Source: Galeopsis tetrahit
Taxonomy: Eukaryota > Streptophyta > Magnoliopsida > Lamiales > Lamiaceae
Direction of reading: 5' to 3'
Assembly: GCA_963675135.1 (NCBI GenBank)
Contig: OY776121.1
Coordinates: forward strand, 78,762,875-78,826,874
DNA: 64,000 nt
Positions 35,298 to 47,756 of this stretch are shown piece after piece. Every line of letters starts with the position of its first letter. Within the stretch, counting starts at the first letter, position 1. The notes under the pieces were generated by a model. It worked only from the letters and a program-made list of their open reading frames with translations, made no database searches and had not been told where the DNA came from. The translations under genes and the position numbers were made by a program.

Positions 35298-35421
35298 ATG
35301 ATGTTGTGAGATTATTAATTTTGTGGGGTATTTCCATATTAAAAGTGTGCAAGTAATTTTGAGACGTCCCAATAAAAAAAGTGTGCAAGTTAATAGGCAT
35401 ACAAATAACCAAAGTAGGATA
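35298..35421. mobile_element. Right half of the split Stowaway MITE
   Basis: AATGATGTTG, then TTAATTTTGTGGGGTATTT and TTAAAAGTGTGCAAGTAA match the right part of the element at 56020-56225. The far TIR is decayed, so the end is approximate. Confidence 0.75.
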
Positions 35422-36522
35422 GATACCGTAGAGAGTTTAATGTGAGCCTAACCCGTCTTTGATATAGGGTAGGGTGGGTAATGGGTAGTCAGAGTTGACG
35501 GCTCACTCAACCAGCCCAAACCTGCACCTTTCGATTTTCATTTTTATTATTATCCTCCCTCAACTCTCGATTTTGCCCCTACCATGTGCATGCTGACATG
35601 GACACAGGATCAACTGTTTTCTTTTAGTTTTTGTACTAAATTTATAAAGAAATGTCTAATTATTTAATTTATACAATGTTCTCATATTTTTTTACATAAA
35701 AAAATGTTAGTGAAATAAAAAAAATTATTTTCATAACAAAAATGAACATATTCTTATAGATAAACAAATAAGAAAAATAAATACAATTTTAATGGACAAA
35801 GAGAATATTTTGTGACTGGATTATCACATTTACTCTTTTAGAAAAATGATCATTGAATAAACACCCTGAAAAACAAAAAAAATATGGAGTATTTTTAATC
35901 GATAAAAACCCCGAAAAATTATTATTCGTTCTGTATTTAAGTATCCACCAACCAAGAATAATTTAAATACCCGAAGTTAAACAAATGAAAAGGCTTATTA
36001 TTCATGCAAAGCATCCTTAAAGGCTAAATAATAGACAACGCCCTTTCAACCTAATTAATATTATATTAATATAAATACCTTTCCTTTTTTGTGCGGGGAG
36101 CATACATTTTTCTCATAATTTACTAATTTTGTCATCATTATCGACCGTAGTTGCTAATTAAATAAAAATCACGCTTATTGTGTAATTAACAATCATCAAT
36201 GTGATAATATTGCGTGGTAATGACGATTAAGCATGTAAGACCACGTCAGAGTGATCTAGAAACACGCCACTATTGAAAATTCCATAAAACGACGAGGGTA
36301 TATCCGTCCGTGCGTAAAATGCAAATTGCAATATACGCGTCCCTATGTGGTCATTATTCTTCACCATGACCGACCTTGCGCCCTTCAAATTCAAGCTCCC
36401 AGCCTCCTCACCCTCCTGACCCCTTCTCTCTCTCTCCCTTTCTTTCTCTAAATTACTTTCTCTCTCTACGGATTGTATAATCTTTTTCATTCGGATTCTG
36501 TTTTTCAATAGTTTGACGTTCA
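35422..36522 (+). promoter_or_regulatory. Upstream region of the SAP5-like gene
   Basis: Mostly AT-rich intergenic DNA. Near the gene are CCACGTCA (36241-36248, bZIP-like core) and ACGCGT (36335-36340, a CAMTA/CG-1-type VCGCGB match). A long CT-rich leader (TCTCTCTCTCCC and similar, about 36420-36475) lies just before the ATG at 36523. These fit rapid stress or calcium-responsive expression, but the link is inference. No other gene is seen. Confidence 0.4.
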
Positions 36523-37044
36523 ATGGCGCAGAAAACAGAAAACGAAGAAACGGAGTTAAAGGTCGTACCTGCAGAGAACATCTCGCTGTGCGTCAAATGC
36601 GTTGCAGCTAATTCCGCCATGAATAATTTGTGTCAGAATTGTTTCAACGCCTCCGCGGAGGCTTGTACCTCCGCAGCCGCGGCCTCAACAGGCGGACCAA
36701 AGCCCAAAGTCCATGTATTTGGCGAGAAACCGTTCAGATCTGCGTCGTCTAGGAGATCGTCTCCGGAAAGGAGCTTGAATCTTCCTGAGACGAGTGGAGA
36801 TCTGAAGAAGGAACCTATGGCGGTTGAGGCTGCGCCGCCGGCGAAGAGAGAAGTCAACCGGTGCTCCGGTTGCCGGATAAAGGTAGGATTGACCGGATTT
36901 AGATGCCGGTGCGGTGAGCTATTCTGCGCCAATCATCGGTACTCCGATCGTCACGATTGTAGCTACGATTACAAAACCGCCGGCCGGGAGACGATCGCGA
37001 GGGAGAATCCGGTGGTCAAAGCTGCCAAAATAGTCAAAATTTGA
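36523..37044 (+). CDS. SAP5: A20/AN1 zinc-finger stress-associated protein, SAP5-like, intronless
   Basis: 173 residues, one exon. The N-terminus MAQKTENEETELKV resembles Arabidopsis SAP4/5/6 proteins. The A20 finger is unusual: Cys23-x2-Cys26-x10-Cys37-x2-Cys40, one residue shorter in both loops than the neighbour at 11066. An alanine/serine/proline-rich linker follows, then a normal AN1 finger (CSGCRIKVGLTGFRCRCG, FCANHRYSDRHDC) and the conserved tail. SAP5-type proteins have been described as E3 ubiquitin ligases acting in stress and antiviral responses; activity here is inferred. The position near a DRT100-like gene agrees with the Arabidopsis SAP5 locus as I recall it. The symbol is a best guess. 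Confidence 0.92.
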   Translation: MAQKTENEETELKVVPAENISLCVKCVAANSAMNNLCQNCFNASAEACTSAAAASTGGPKPKVHVFGEKPFRSASSRRSSPERSLNLPETSGDLKKEPMAVEAAPPAKREVNRCSGCRIKVGLTGFRCRCGELFCANHRYSDRHDCSYDYKTAGRETIARENPVVKAAKIVKI

Positions 37045-40000
37045 AAGGGAACAGAAGACGAAGGAACACGACATATAAAATCAATCAACAAACTAAATTC
37101 TTCGTATGCCGGCGAAGAAATTGAAGATTTACGAAACGAAAATTAGATGATCGCTGCTTTGTCTTTGTATTATAGCCGCAATTCTCTCCTCGCGGAGACG
37201 ACGTCGACGAAAACTTTAAAAGAGAGAGTGGCGAGGCTATAAGCAATGTTTCTTCCTTCATTTTTTTTCTCTTTTTACCTCTTTTCATTTATTTTTCCTT
37301 TTTTCTTCAATTATTATTATAAAATTAAAAAAATATGATAATTATTGTGTCGAAATTATGAGATTTTTATAGCCTTTGTGTGATTAGTATCAATTTTTTA
37401 ATATCAAAAAATTAGTATCAAAGTTTGTTCGTCTGATGAGTTTGGTATTGGATATTGAGTTATAAATTCTGATAGTACGTGTTTTCTGGGTTTAATCTTT
37501 TCGTGGTTTTCTGAAACGATAAGAAAGGAGGCGTAAGCTATTGGACTTATGGTTAACCAATAATGATGATGGGAGAGGAGGAGGGTGGATTGGTCATTGC
37601 ATATTTGACAACCTTTGGCCAACTGCATTTTATCGTATTTCGTTTTGGTTATCCCGATAAATTGATAAAATGGGAGAAATTGTTGGTCATTTCATTTGGG
37701 AATGATGTTTTACGTTGAGGTCGGAAAGTAATCTATGAAATAAAAATAGTTCTTCATAGTTCGTGGAATAACTTTTTTACATGTAGTTGGACATGCAAAT
37801 TAGAAAAAATGTAATAACAAGTAAAATTTTGAGAGGTAATTGTCTAAATTTTTATGTACGAAAGTAAAAGGAAAAAGTTGACTTGTATGTATATGTGAAT
37901 TAAAAGTAATGATATTTTTTTTTTGTATAAAATTAAGAAATTGTGAGGATGAAGTTTATAAATAATTTTTTTGTAAGATTGTGAAAGCTATGGTGAAACT
38001 TGAAAGTTATCGTGGAAATGAATGAGTTTATGATTTAGTGGGGTGGCCTTTTGGAATAGGTTTAAATAAAAACAACATTTTTGCGAGCAATTGTTTGGAG
38101 TATGAATTTTTAAGAAATTTAAATATACTTTTATTGTTTAATTAAAAATTTAATTTACTGTATTCACTCTAAAAAAGGGTCTGTATATTAGTGAAATTTT
38201 TGACGGAAAATTTCGATTTAAGACATCTTCGTCAATAAATATAATTGTATCATGTAATTAAGTGTATAAAAATGTGTTTTTTTTTTTGTGCTTGAACTCC
38301 ACATGTTTTTTTTTTTTTTTTCTTTGAGAGTTGAACTCCACATGTTACTAAACAAGCATTTTTTTTTCTTTGTACTCAACTTAACTCAGTTTTCTAAGAA
38401 CGAGTGATGCTCTATTGTGTCGTGTCCATTCTCCGCTTTTATTTATTTATTATTATTATTATTTAATTTGAACTGGTACGTTAGGAAAAAGTAATAATTC
38501 TTCGGGCACATAAACAATTGAGAAAGGATGTGTATCACATGTTACTCCCTAGGAGATAATGTAATGCTTTTTTTGAATAAAAATCGACAAATGCAAGTGA
38601 TGATTGTTTACATTAAGTGCGATAGACCGATAGTTAGTGGATTCATAAATTAGTTGGTTGGGTATGAATTTATAGATATGTTAAAAAATAGTAATTAACA
38701 TTTTAATCGATAGGTGTTAAAAATTCAATAAAATGGAATAACGAGTTGAATAGAATAACTGATTTAGATTGATTCAACCCCACTAAACCCCATCCCATTT
38801 AAAACTTTATCAAATTGAGAAAGAAACAAAAAATTCGAAAAAAGAGACATAGAAAGCATGCATGAATATGATACAAAAAAGGCAACTCAGCATGATTGAA
38901 TTATCATCTCTCTTGAAAAATTCTTAACGAGAAATTTGAAAGAAAAATTGACAACTTCAATTTACCAGTGACGCGTATGGATAGGAACAACGTTGCTATC
39001 CTATCATGCCCAACATTTTTCTATTTGTACCACTCCCTTTTCTTTTTTTTAAACTTTCATCATCAATTTAAAAAAAAAAAAACTTGCTTCGCGACAAACG
39101 AGAATAATTCTTTATCCATAATTGCATTAAACTTGCAATATCAAAACTTGTGTGTAATCGAATCCGATATATATATTTAAAAAAAATCAAATTATGTCGT
39201 CATTATAAACTTTAACTTTGATTTACAGAGCAAAAGGCTTTACAAAATTGGTACAAACAAATAATAAATTTGACGTTTATGCCGTGGATCTTATTTAAAG
39301 CAAAAATATGGAATAAAGAAATGCAATCACTTTGTAACCAACGCCGCATATATGAATAATATGATACTACATGTAGAACTATTCAAAGCTGTACAACTAC
39401 AATATGGTAAAATCTTTGACATATCTATACACTAGTATTTGAGAGTATCAATCTTAATACAAGTATGCAACGTTTAAGACCATTAATCAAATAAAACTAT
39501 ATTTTCAGTATTTCAAAACCATTAACATTTTATGTTGTCACATTCAGACCTGATATACCGGAGTAATGTTGAGGGGTTACTTGGTGCAGGTACTTGTATT
39601 GAGAATAAGTAGAATGAGGTGTTTGGTTGGTAGGAATGATTTTCATGAGTAGTAAGTAATTTGATATTAAAATATAAAAAAATAGGGACTCATTCATAAA
39701 TTGAATCAGTATAGAAGGGTTGCAACTTTTAAAATAAAAAATTCAAAAGTGAAAATTTACTTTAAAAATCTGATATATATATATATACAACATATTTTTT
39801 TTATTGAAAATGGATACCAATCTCAAACAAGTTTTTGCATTCTGTCTTCTTCCTCCAAATGTTCTCCACTACACATGAAAACATTTGCAGAAATCTTCTA
39901 TTTTTTTAAATCAAGAATGCAAGAGTAAAGAAGAAAGAAGAAACTACATGATTCATCTAATTTGGGACTTCAAACCCAGCATAACCGCTGCATTATTCTT

Positions 40001-40473
40001 ATTGAAGTTCAAGAGATGTATTTAAACGGAAAAAAGATTGAAAGGTACCATAAAGACACTGGCTGAATGCTTGAAGACTGAGATGAATGGGTTGCTAAAA
40101 TTAAACACGAGTAGCTCATTATTATTCACAAGTGCATCGCAGATCATCAAGAAAGGCACTCCTAATTTCCAGTCACAGTAATATATAGTCAATTCCTAAA
40201 GCCAAAGCTCACATTAAATCAAACAGTTTTACAAAAATATTAGTCCAGCGAAGCATATAATAATAGATCATAGAATCAAGCTAAGGGTAATTGCAGTGCT
40301 TTCCCCGAAACCTAGTGCACACATCAATACTCCAAAATCATTCAAATCTGAGAAAGTTTAAACTGCAGACTGCCATAACGGAATTGTTTCACAGGTAAGA
40401 GCCATTTATAGACGGCATACTTGTAACTAATGATTGCCCACATCTTTGAAGTTTCCCAATGAAGATGAATTGC
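37045..40473. other. Intergenic region between the SAP5-like gene and LSM7
   Basis: The first 200 bp should be the SAP5-like 3' UTR. The rest is AT-rich with poly(T) runs (38278-38321) and TA repeats (39774-39785). The last few hundred bases before 40474 may be LSM7 3' UTR. I recognise no further gene; frames at 38968 and 39701 look random. Confidence 0.45.
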
Positions 40474-43338
40474 TTATGCACCATCAGGCTGGACGAATGG
40501 ATTGGGAATTTCATCTGTTCCATCTGTTGGCGAAACAAGCATTACAGCAGTTCCTCGACAAACCTGATGCAACAGCCCAAGAATATTTACTTAAGGAACG
40601 ATGTGTAAACTTTAGTCCAAGTTATGTGGCATTCGGAGTCACAGTATAGACCAAGATAAAGATAAAGTGACTAAATGATTGGAGTAGGTCTCAACCTTCA
40701 ATGCAAAAAAAGTGTACAATCTGAAAAATGAGTACAATTTTTATTGAAGTGATCTAAACTTTAGCAAAAAACCAACAAAGAAAAGTTATGGTCAAGGACC
40801 TAGTAATAATTGTTAAATATAAAATAAGTGTGTGTGTTTATACACAAAAAATGTGCCTCATGTTTCAGTAGCGCAAATCGGGCACCAGCAGCTCCTCTGC
40901 ACCTCAGCGCGCTTACAGTAGTTTTTTTAAAAAGTAAAGTTGGAACGCTTCTGGTAATTAGGGATCCAATGATGGTATAAATTCTGAAGAAATCTTTAAA
41001 AAAATTGTGAATAAAAAAAAGCCTACAAGTTCAAAATCTAAATACATTGAAATTAGATACTGCATTTTTTTATAAAAAAGATTAGCTTCCATGAGGACTG
41101 TACCATCTTCCAATATATTCAGGAAGTTTTCAGCTGATGCAAAAACTTTAACTGAATCAAAGTGGTCTATAAGGGCTCAAGTGCCATCACATTTCTGAAA
41201 CAAAATTGCACATAGAAAATGACCATTATTATCATGCATATTGACAAAACATACTATTAAGCCAAGGCGACGTGTTTGATCAGTCGTCTTCAGTGGATCT
41301 TCTGCATCTGCACACACAGTGAATTAGTTTATGTGAATTATCAACCGTTTTTATGTGCAAGAACTCCCTAGAGAGCAAAGAAGAGGATGATGAAGTTGCA
41401 ACATTAATTAATCCAAAATTAAAATCCACAGGTCCCTGCATACATGATTAGACCATTTGCTCAGAGTAAATACAATGTGAAACCACCAGGCGTGGTCAAT
41501 ACACATAAAAAGGGAAAACCCACACACACAACACATATATAAACACTCCCTGTAAAAGACCCATGTGGGAAAGAGTTAAATAAAGTTTTTATCTATTGGT
41601 TAAATCAAAGAGTTAAAACCAGTCGGCTATTAAATACCACCAACCAAAAATATATGGAGTTACATGATACTGCTAGATTTGGGACTATTGAAAAAGTTAA
41701 TTTAGGCATTTCTCAAGAGGAATTTGGGATAGACACATTTGAATCTCACAAGTTAAGGGCAATGATACTCGAGAGTCGAGAGACCCTTGTTTCCAAATGG
41801 TGCTATAAAACCATGATATATAAAGGATTTATATGAAAGACTACTCAGAGCACAGGAATATGGGCCGATAAGACATTATTCAATTTGCAGAATTACCGAG
41901 TATCTTTGCTGAAATTACCAAGGATAGATGAGTTACCTCGAAGGAATTCTACCGCTTCATCCAGAACAAGGTTCAGTAATTGGTCGTACCCTTTTAGTGT
42001 TCCAGTCACTGAAAGAATGATCAATTATTAATATTTAAACATAAGTTTTACAAATAGCATTTAACCAAATATCATCTGGCACAGAGTCTTGAGGTTATAT
42101 CATACAGCACAGAGTGAAAGATATTGAGAATACATGGCTCCAAAACATAAGCTGCCTAGGCTATAAGATGGATTCATTAGTGCTGAACCAAGGCATTAAT
42201 AACAAGAAAACATAACAATCAAACCAAAATTCAGCAATTTGAGTTTTTCCTAAGATCAGTATTACCATTTCATGAAGCAGAAGCAAGTGCCAAAAAGAAG
42301 CAAAACGAGAGGATAAAACACAATGACACTGATACATAGTTGCACATATCTAACGGATTTATAAAAAAAAACTTGGAGGTTCTGTTTAGCTATTACAAAA
42401 ATATTACCTATTACTGATAGACATCCAATTTCAAAATACCAAATGCACAACTGCACAAGCACAAAACTAAATCCACATCCAAACCTTGTGTGTTGTGCAG
42501 AAGGTTATTCTCATTAAAAAGTAATAACCATGAAATAGGAGGAAAAATAGAAGCCTCTAAATCCTGAACAAAAATTTGAACATAGAATAACAAAAATGGT
42601 GATAAGCTCTCAGCAATAAATATGCAAAAGCAGAGGAAAATTCATTTTAACAGAGAAGTACAGCAATATACGTGATGCCACAACCACTATGAAATACCTT
42701 ACAGCAGAACAACATAAAGATCATAACTCAAATCAGTTTAAAATCAAATGTTATACAGTCCTAAAAATCTTCAAGTAAGAAGTTACTATTCGTGTAAATC
42801 GATAATAAAATCTAGACGACAACAATATTATCCACATGTGGTTTTCCTTAGTTCTAGAGATATTCAGGCCAAAAAAAAGTGGCTCTACAAGTGTGGAAGA
42901 CGGAAGAACATTACGGAGTACAATTTTAGCATAAAATATTTGAAGAGAGGCCTTCCCAAATCCCAAATCAAGGAAATAAAAACCAGCATTAAGTTTGTCA
43001 TACTTCTTTATTATCAATAAGATAATTGAATATAATAGTACATCACAAATATGCAGCCTCGACAAAACTGGTAAGCAAAAAGACTTCAGAAAATAAAATC
43101 TGCCAACCTAATGGACAATTGGGAAATAATAATATCCAAAAGTTAAAAAAATAAATAGAAACCGCATACCTTGTCTTCCACCAGTTAGTTTAACTTGGAC
43201 GCCCTTGTCGACGAATTTCGCTAAATCCAAAACGGTTTCTTTTCTACCCGACTGAAACAAATGATAAACTAAGGAATGCAAATTTGATGCCACCGAAACC
43301 CAAAACTAGTTGAAATTACACATAAAAACACGCACCAT
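40474..43338 (-). CDS. LSM7: U6 snRNA-associated Sm-like protein LSm7
   Basis: Five coding exons with consistent phase: 43338-43336 (ATG only), 43251-43170, 42008-41937, 41307-41255 and 40563-40474. The product is 99 residues, the length I recall for plant LSM7. Visible parts are SGRKETVLDLAKFVDKGVQV, then Sm1 (KLTGGRQVTGTLKGYDQLLN) and Sm2 (LGLIVCRGTAVMLVSP). LSm7 belongs to the LSm1-7 ring, which drives cytoplasmic mRNA decapping and decay, and the LSm2-8 ring, which stabilises U6 snRNA for splicing. A further leader intron is likely (donor GTAAGT near 43506, acceptor CTTCGCAG near 43390). Intron 2 (42009-43169) holds nothing I recognise. Confidence 0.95.
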
Positions 43339-43559
43339 TTTTCGCTTCGATTCACAGTAGAGTAACTAAACGATTAGTAGCTTCGTTCTGCGAAGAGATT
43401 AAACCCAAAATCGTCGAAAGAGTAATGGAACCAAAAGGCAAAGATAGAAATTAATGTGATTTATGCTTAGTTAAAGGATAATTCGAAGAGAGGAAAGTGA
43501 ACTTACGATCTTGTGAAATTGGTGGAAGCACCGAATTATGCCCTAGTTTTGCTCTTCCC

Positions 43560-44273
43560 GCCTTTTGATTTATTTCCAGTTTAGAGTGAATAAAATATCC
43601 GATAACTATCACTATACTTGATATATTAGTAGGGTCAATTTGGTCATTTTACAAGTCAAAATCGAATTGTAATAGAATCATTAGATACGGTTTTGAACAG
43701 TTACTTCTGCCAATTTGAGGGTTTTTCTTTGATTTTTTTATTTTTCGACTCATTTTTTGATCATTTTCCCCTTTAATTTTAAAAAATAAACTAACACTCC
43801 CTCTTATTCAAAACTAGATGAGTAACCACATAATATCAATAAAAATAATTATTTATAATATATTTAAATAATTTTAAAAAATTAAAAATAAAAAAAGAAA
43901 CAAAATCGGATGAAATCAGAAATTTTCTTAATATAACCTTTAATTAATATGCAAAATAATCTTTATAAAAATGTCTATTACTCCGTAGTATATAGGTGAA
44001 TTAAAATTCAGTAAATTCTATCAATGGAGAGAAGATTATTAATTGTTAAGAAATTTGTATTACATAATTTAGGAAATCAATAATATTACAAATTTAAATA
44101 ATTTTTATTGATATTGAATTATTTAATCAAAATCAATTAGTAATATTGAAAAATTAACTAGAAGATGACATGTAAGCAAAATCAACTCCCTATTAGTATA
44201 ATAGGGGATATATGTCATCATAAGCTCTATGTACCATATTAAAATAAATAAACTATTTCTCATGTTGTCCTTA
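43560..44273. other. AT-rich spacer upstream of LSM7
   Basis: It contains the LSM7 5' flank and otherwise featureless AT-rich sequence up to the MITE at 44283. Confidence 0.4.
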
Positions 44274-44282
44274 ATTAATTAA

Positions 44283-44634
44283 GGGTTAATTGCAAATTAA
44301 ATCATCACCTTTCTCTGAATTGCAATTTAATCTAAACCTTTGAATAATTGCAAATAAAATCACAACCTTTCAATATTGTTACAATTTAAACTTTTAGCCA
44401 TTACCATTTGTGTCCGAATTTAACGTTTCGAGATTAGATCGAAATAAAAAACAATGTTGTATCATTAAAGAGGTGTCACATAACCTAGATACATTAGATT
44501 AGGGCACAAATGAAACTATCAAGAAGTTTAAATTGCAACAATATTGAAAGGTGATGATTTTATTTGCAATTATTCAAAAGTTTAGATTAAATTGCAATTC
44601 AGAGAAAGGTGGTGATTTAATTTGCAATTAAACC
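44283..44634. mobile_element. MULE-type fold-back MITE with 9-bp target duplication
   Basis: Starts GGGTTAATTGCAAATTAAAT and ends with the inverted ATTTAATTTGCAATTAAACC. The arms stay complementary for about 130 bp (CACCTTTCTCTGAATTGCAA and so on). ATTAATTAA is duplicated on both sides (44274-44282, 44635-44643). Long arms, GGG start and a 9-bp duplication indicate a Mutator-type MITE. Confidence 0.88.
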
Positions 44635-44814
44635 ATTAATTAATGATTGTACATTTAAAAAAAAAAAAACACATTTATATAAATATTTAGTATTCTTAAT
44701 GTTAAATTTAGAAGAAATTTAATTAATTTGCACTGAAAAATGTAAAACGCTATGTAATTTGGAAAGAAAACGGTCAAAACGACTTATATTAAGAATAGGA
44801 GAGAGTACTTCAAC

Positions 44815-45118
44815 TGTATTGGTATTGGGATGACTTACACGATTTGACAGACACACTTTGTAAGAAAAATGAATTTAGTGTGGTGGTGTGTAAAATAAAT
44901 GATGAGTATTTTAGGTGATTTGGTGAGGGTGTAAAGTGGATTTGGTGAGGTGTATAATGTAAAAATGAATTACAATTTTAAAAATAGAATGAAATTGAGA
45001 GGATATTAATTTTATGAGGGTATTTTCATATTAAGAGTGTTCAATTAATTTTAAAACTTTCTCATTAAAAAAGTGTGCAAGTAATAACAAAACAAAAGAA
45101 GTACATAAGAAACGAAGG
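44815..45118. mobile_element. Decayed relative of the split Stowaway MITE
   Basis: The interior follows the 29855 and 56020 elements (AAGAAAAATGAATTTAGTG, TATTTTAGGTGATTTGGTGA, AAGTGTGCAAGTAATAAC). The ends are mutated (GAGAGTA at left, ACGAAGGAGC at right) and the TA duplication is no longer clear. Confidence 0.6.
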
Positions 45119-45313
45119 AGCTCAGGGTGTAAAAATATTTTAATTATACATATTTTATGTTTAAAATATTTTGTTGCACTAGACCATGTTTGACCTGATT
45201 TTGCACTTATATAAAATTTAAAATATTCATTTTGTCGTTTTTTTTTTTAACTGAAAACTATTTTTTATAATTATTTTTTAAGAACAAAGAACATTTTCTT
45301 TAATAATATCGTT

Positions 45314-45421
45314 GGCCCATTTAAAATAAACATTTTTGGGCCGAAGCCCATTAAGATCGAGGGCTTCATTAGGTGACTTGACAAAGCATATATAAACCTC
45401 GCGTGAAGTTTTCTAGGGTTT
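45314..45421 (+). promoter_or_regulatory. RPL31 promoter: site II motifs, TATA box and telo-box
   Basis: Site II motifs appear as GGCCCA (45314-45319, reverse), TGGGCC (45337-45342) and AGCCCA (45345-45350, reverse). A TATA box TATATAAA lies at 45389-45396 and a telo-box TAGGGTTT at 45414-45421. The site II plus telo-box pair is characteristic of plant ribosomal-protein genes and couples them to cell growth through TCP factors. Confidence 0.7.
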
Positions 45422-45482
45422 CGATCGTCTTGTGCCACAAATCTACAGAGAAGGAGGAGGGCTTGCATCTCGTACAGCTAAA

Positions 45483-46600
45483 ATGGTTGAGAAGGGAAGC
45501 AAGGCGAGGAAGGAGGAGGTTGTTACCCGTGAATTTACAATAAATCTTCATAAGAGGCTCCATGGATGGTACTTCTCTCTCTATGATCATATACATATAT
45601 GTCTTTTAAAAAAATTATATGTGTATCGTTCTGTCACTTTCTTGTTTAATATACTAGAGGTTGATTCCTTAGGTTTTGTGAACCTAAGCTTCTTTTTTCT
45701 GATTTCCTATAAATCTTTAGGATGAACTTTTACTGTAAATCTGCTTGTTAAATTTCGATGATTGTTATCCCGATTTCCTTGATTTGAGTCTATTTCTTAT
45801 TAATTTGTGTTTTATTTTTCCACATTTCCCCCATTTTTTCAGAAATATAACATGTAGATAACGAAAAGAATGCACTAAATAGCACTAATTTCGACTTGTC
45901 TTTAATTTAATGTTTGAGAACTGTGCTAATGTAGCTCTTCAGTGTTCCTAATATTTTGCTTTGAAGTTTTATTAATTTTCTGTTTTGAACTTCGTAGTTT
46001 TGTTGATTTATAACGAATCACTTGACCCATAGTCTTTCACTGTATTTGACTGCTTACACTTGATTGTCTGTTTGGTTCTTATCTTTAGATTGTACTAGTA
46101 TTTAAAAATTTAATGCCTGTTTGTCATACATTAGCATTGAACATTTCTAGTGAATATTCAATTGTATTAACTTGCTGCTATTGCTATATTATGTCTTACT
46201 CTTTTAATTGGTTAGTGCTTGAAATAATTTTTTGCATGTTTAAACAATTGTCTCGATATTATACTTGGTTAGTGTTTGAAATAATATATCAAGGTTAATT
46301 GTGATATGTATCTGATGCAGTACCTTCAAGAAGAAGGCACCAAATGCAATCAAGGAAATTAGAAAATTTGCCAAGAAGGCCATGGGAACTTCTGATGTTA
46401 GAGTTGATGTGAAATTGAACAAACACATCTGGAGCCGTGGGATCCGAAGTGTGCCGAGAAGAATCCGGGTTCGTATTGCTCGTAAGAGAAATGATGATGA
46501 AGATGCCAAGGAGGAACTTTACTCTTTGGTAACTGTTGCCGAAATTCCAGAAGGAGGATTGAAGGGTTTGGGAACCCAGGTCATTGAAGAGGAAGAATAA
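45483..46600 (+). CDS. RPL31: 60S ribosomal protein L31 (eL31)
   Basis: Two coding exons, 45483-45568 and 46321-46600, joined across GTACTT..TGCAG, give 121 residues (MVEKGSKARKEEVVTREFTI ... QVIEEEE). Recognisable L31e stretches are INLHKRLHG, FKKKAPNAIKEIRKFAKKAM and WSRGIRSVPRRIRVRIARKR. The protein sits near the exit tunnel of the large ribosomal subunit. The ATG lies about 60 bp after the telo-box; an in-frame upstream ATG at 45432 would fall in the leader and is not used. The length matches the family. Confidence 0.97.
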
Positions 46601-47756
46601 ACTTTTTTTGTTTTAGGTATTTATTAAGTTCGTTTTTGCTGTTTTTGTTGACTATATTTTCTCATATTTTGGATTCGCTGGATTTTATGTCTTTATTAAA
46701 AATTGCAATGATTTTCCTACATGTTTGCTTTGTTTGAGATGAGTAATTTTACTGTATTGCCTTATTTGCTGCTTTTGAAATTTCTGAATTGACTACCCGA
46801 AATATTAATTTAATCTTTCTCACAAAATTTGCATTTCAAACCGATTTATTCAATATAAAGAACTTGGTCTCTTGAACTTAAGAGACTATATGACTCATTA
46901 TTCTTACTTAATATGCACGTTCTTTTGTCTGCTTGTTTTAATGAATCTGATTGAACAGAAAGACATGTATATGTGATAGGAGTATTAGATATTGATTCGT
47001 TGTATATATGAACTAAAGATCTGTTTCATTTGCCCTACTTCTGTTTGTGAGTTCCAATCGAAGTCTTTTCATCTCGTTGTGGCTGTGAATTGGCTGTAAA
47101 AAGTGATGAATTCCGAAAAGATGGAACGAAATAAAGTTTGACAGATTTACTAAAATTCGAAGTTCTTAGTTATTTCTATGGATGAATCCTATCGATGGAA
47201 TAATGAAGTCTGTCATATTCAATTTGTACCCTTTTAAAAAAATGCATATTTGTGTCGATGGAGCCAGGATTTGTTTTTACCAGAGGCGGTATTTAAAAAA
47301 AATTGTAATAGTATGTTCTGTATAACACTTTTCTTGCTGTTTTCATACTTCTAACATCAAAGTATTCATTTTATGGCAATCAATACTTCATGAATATTTA
47401 AGTGTTGGAGGACTTTTGTTACTCTATATCAAGAAGAATGGTCTTTTACCGCCATCTATGTTGAATATTTGAAATGTTAGCAACGCACAACTCTACTCAT
47501 GTAGGTCCTTCTAAGCAGTTGAAGAAAAATTATATTGATATTGAAGAGAGACAAAGTCGGCTGGAATTCCTATAAGAAAATATATAGTAGCATGAAATTT
47601 CTATTACTGCTTTCATTACTTCACTTGATATGCATTTAGAAAGTAATATGCTGGGTATAGCATTAAACGTAAACATATTGTAAACAGCAAAACATCGATT
47701 ACACTGAATACAACAATATTTTGATTTTGATATAGCTTAAGAAGAGATGGAGACGA
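46601..47756. other. Region between convergent RPL31 and DRT100-like genes
   Basis: This should contain the 3' UTRs of both genes. I see AT-rich sequence with no further supported feature. Confidence 0.4.

Noticed and set aside
45432..45482. Upstream in-frame ATG for RPL31
   Set aside because: Known L31e proteins begin MVEK; the upstream part lies in the leader after the telo-box.
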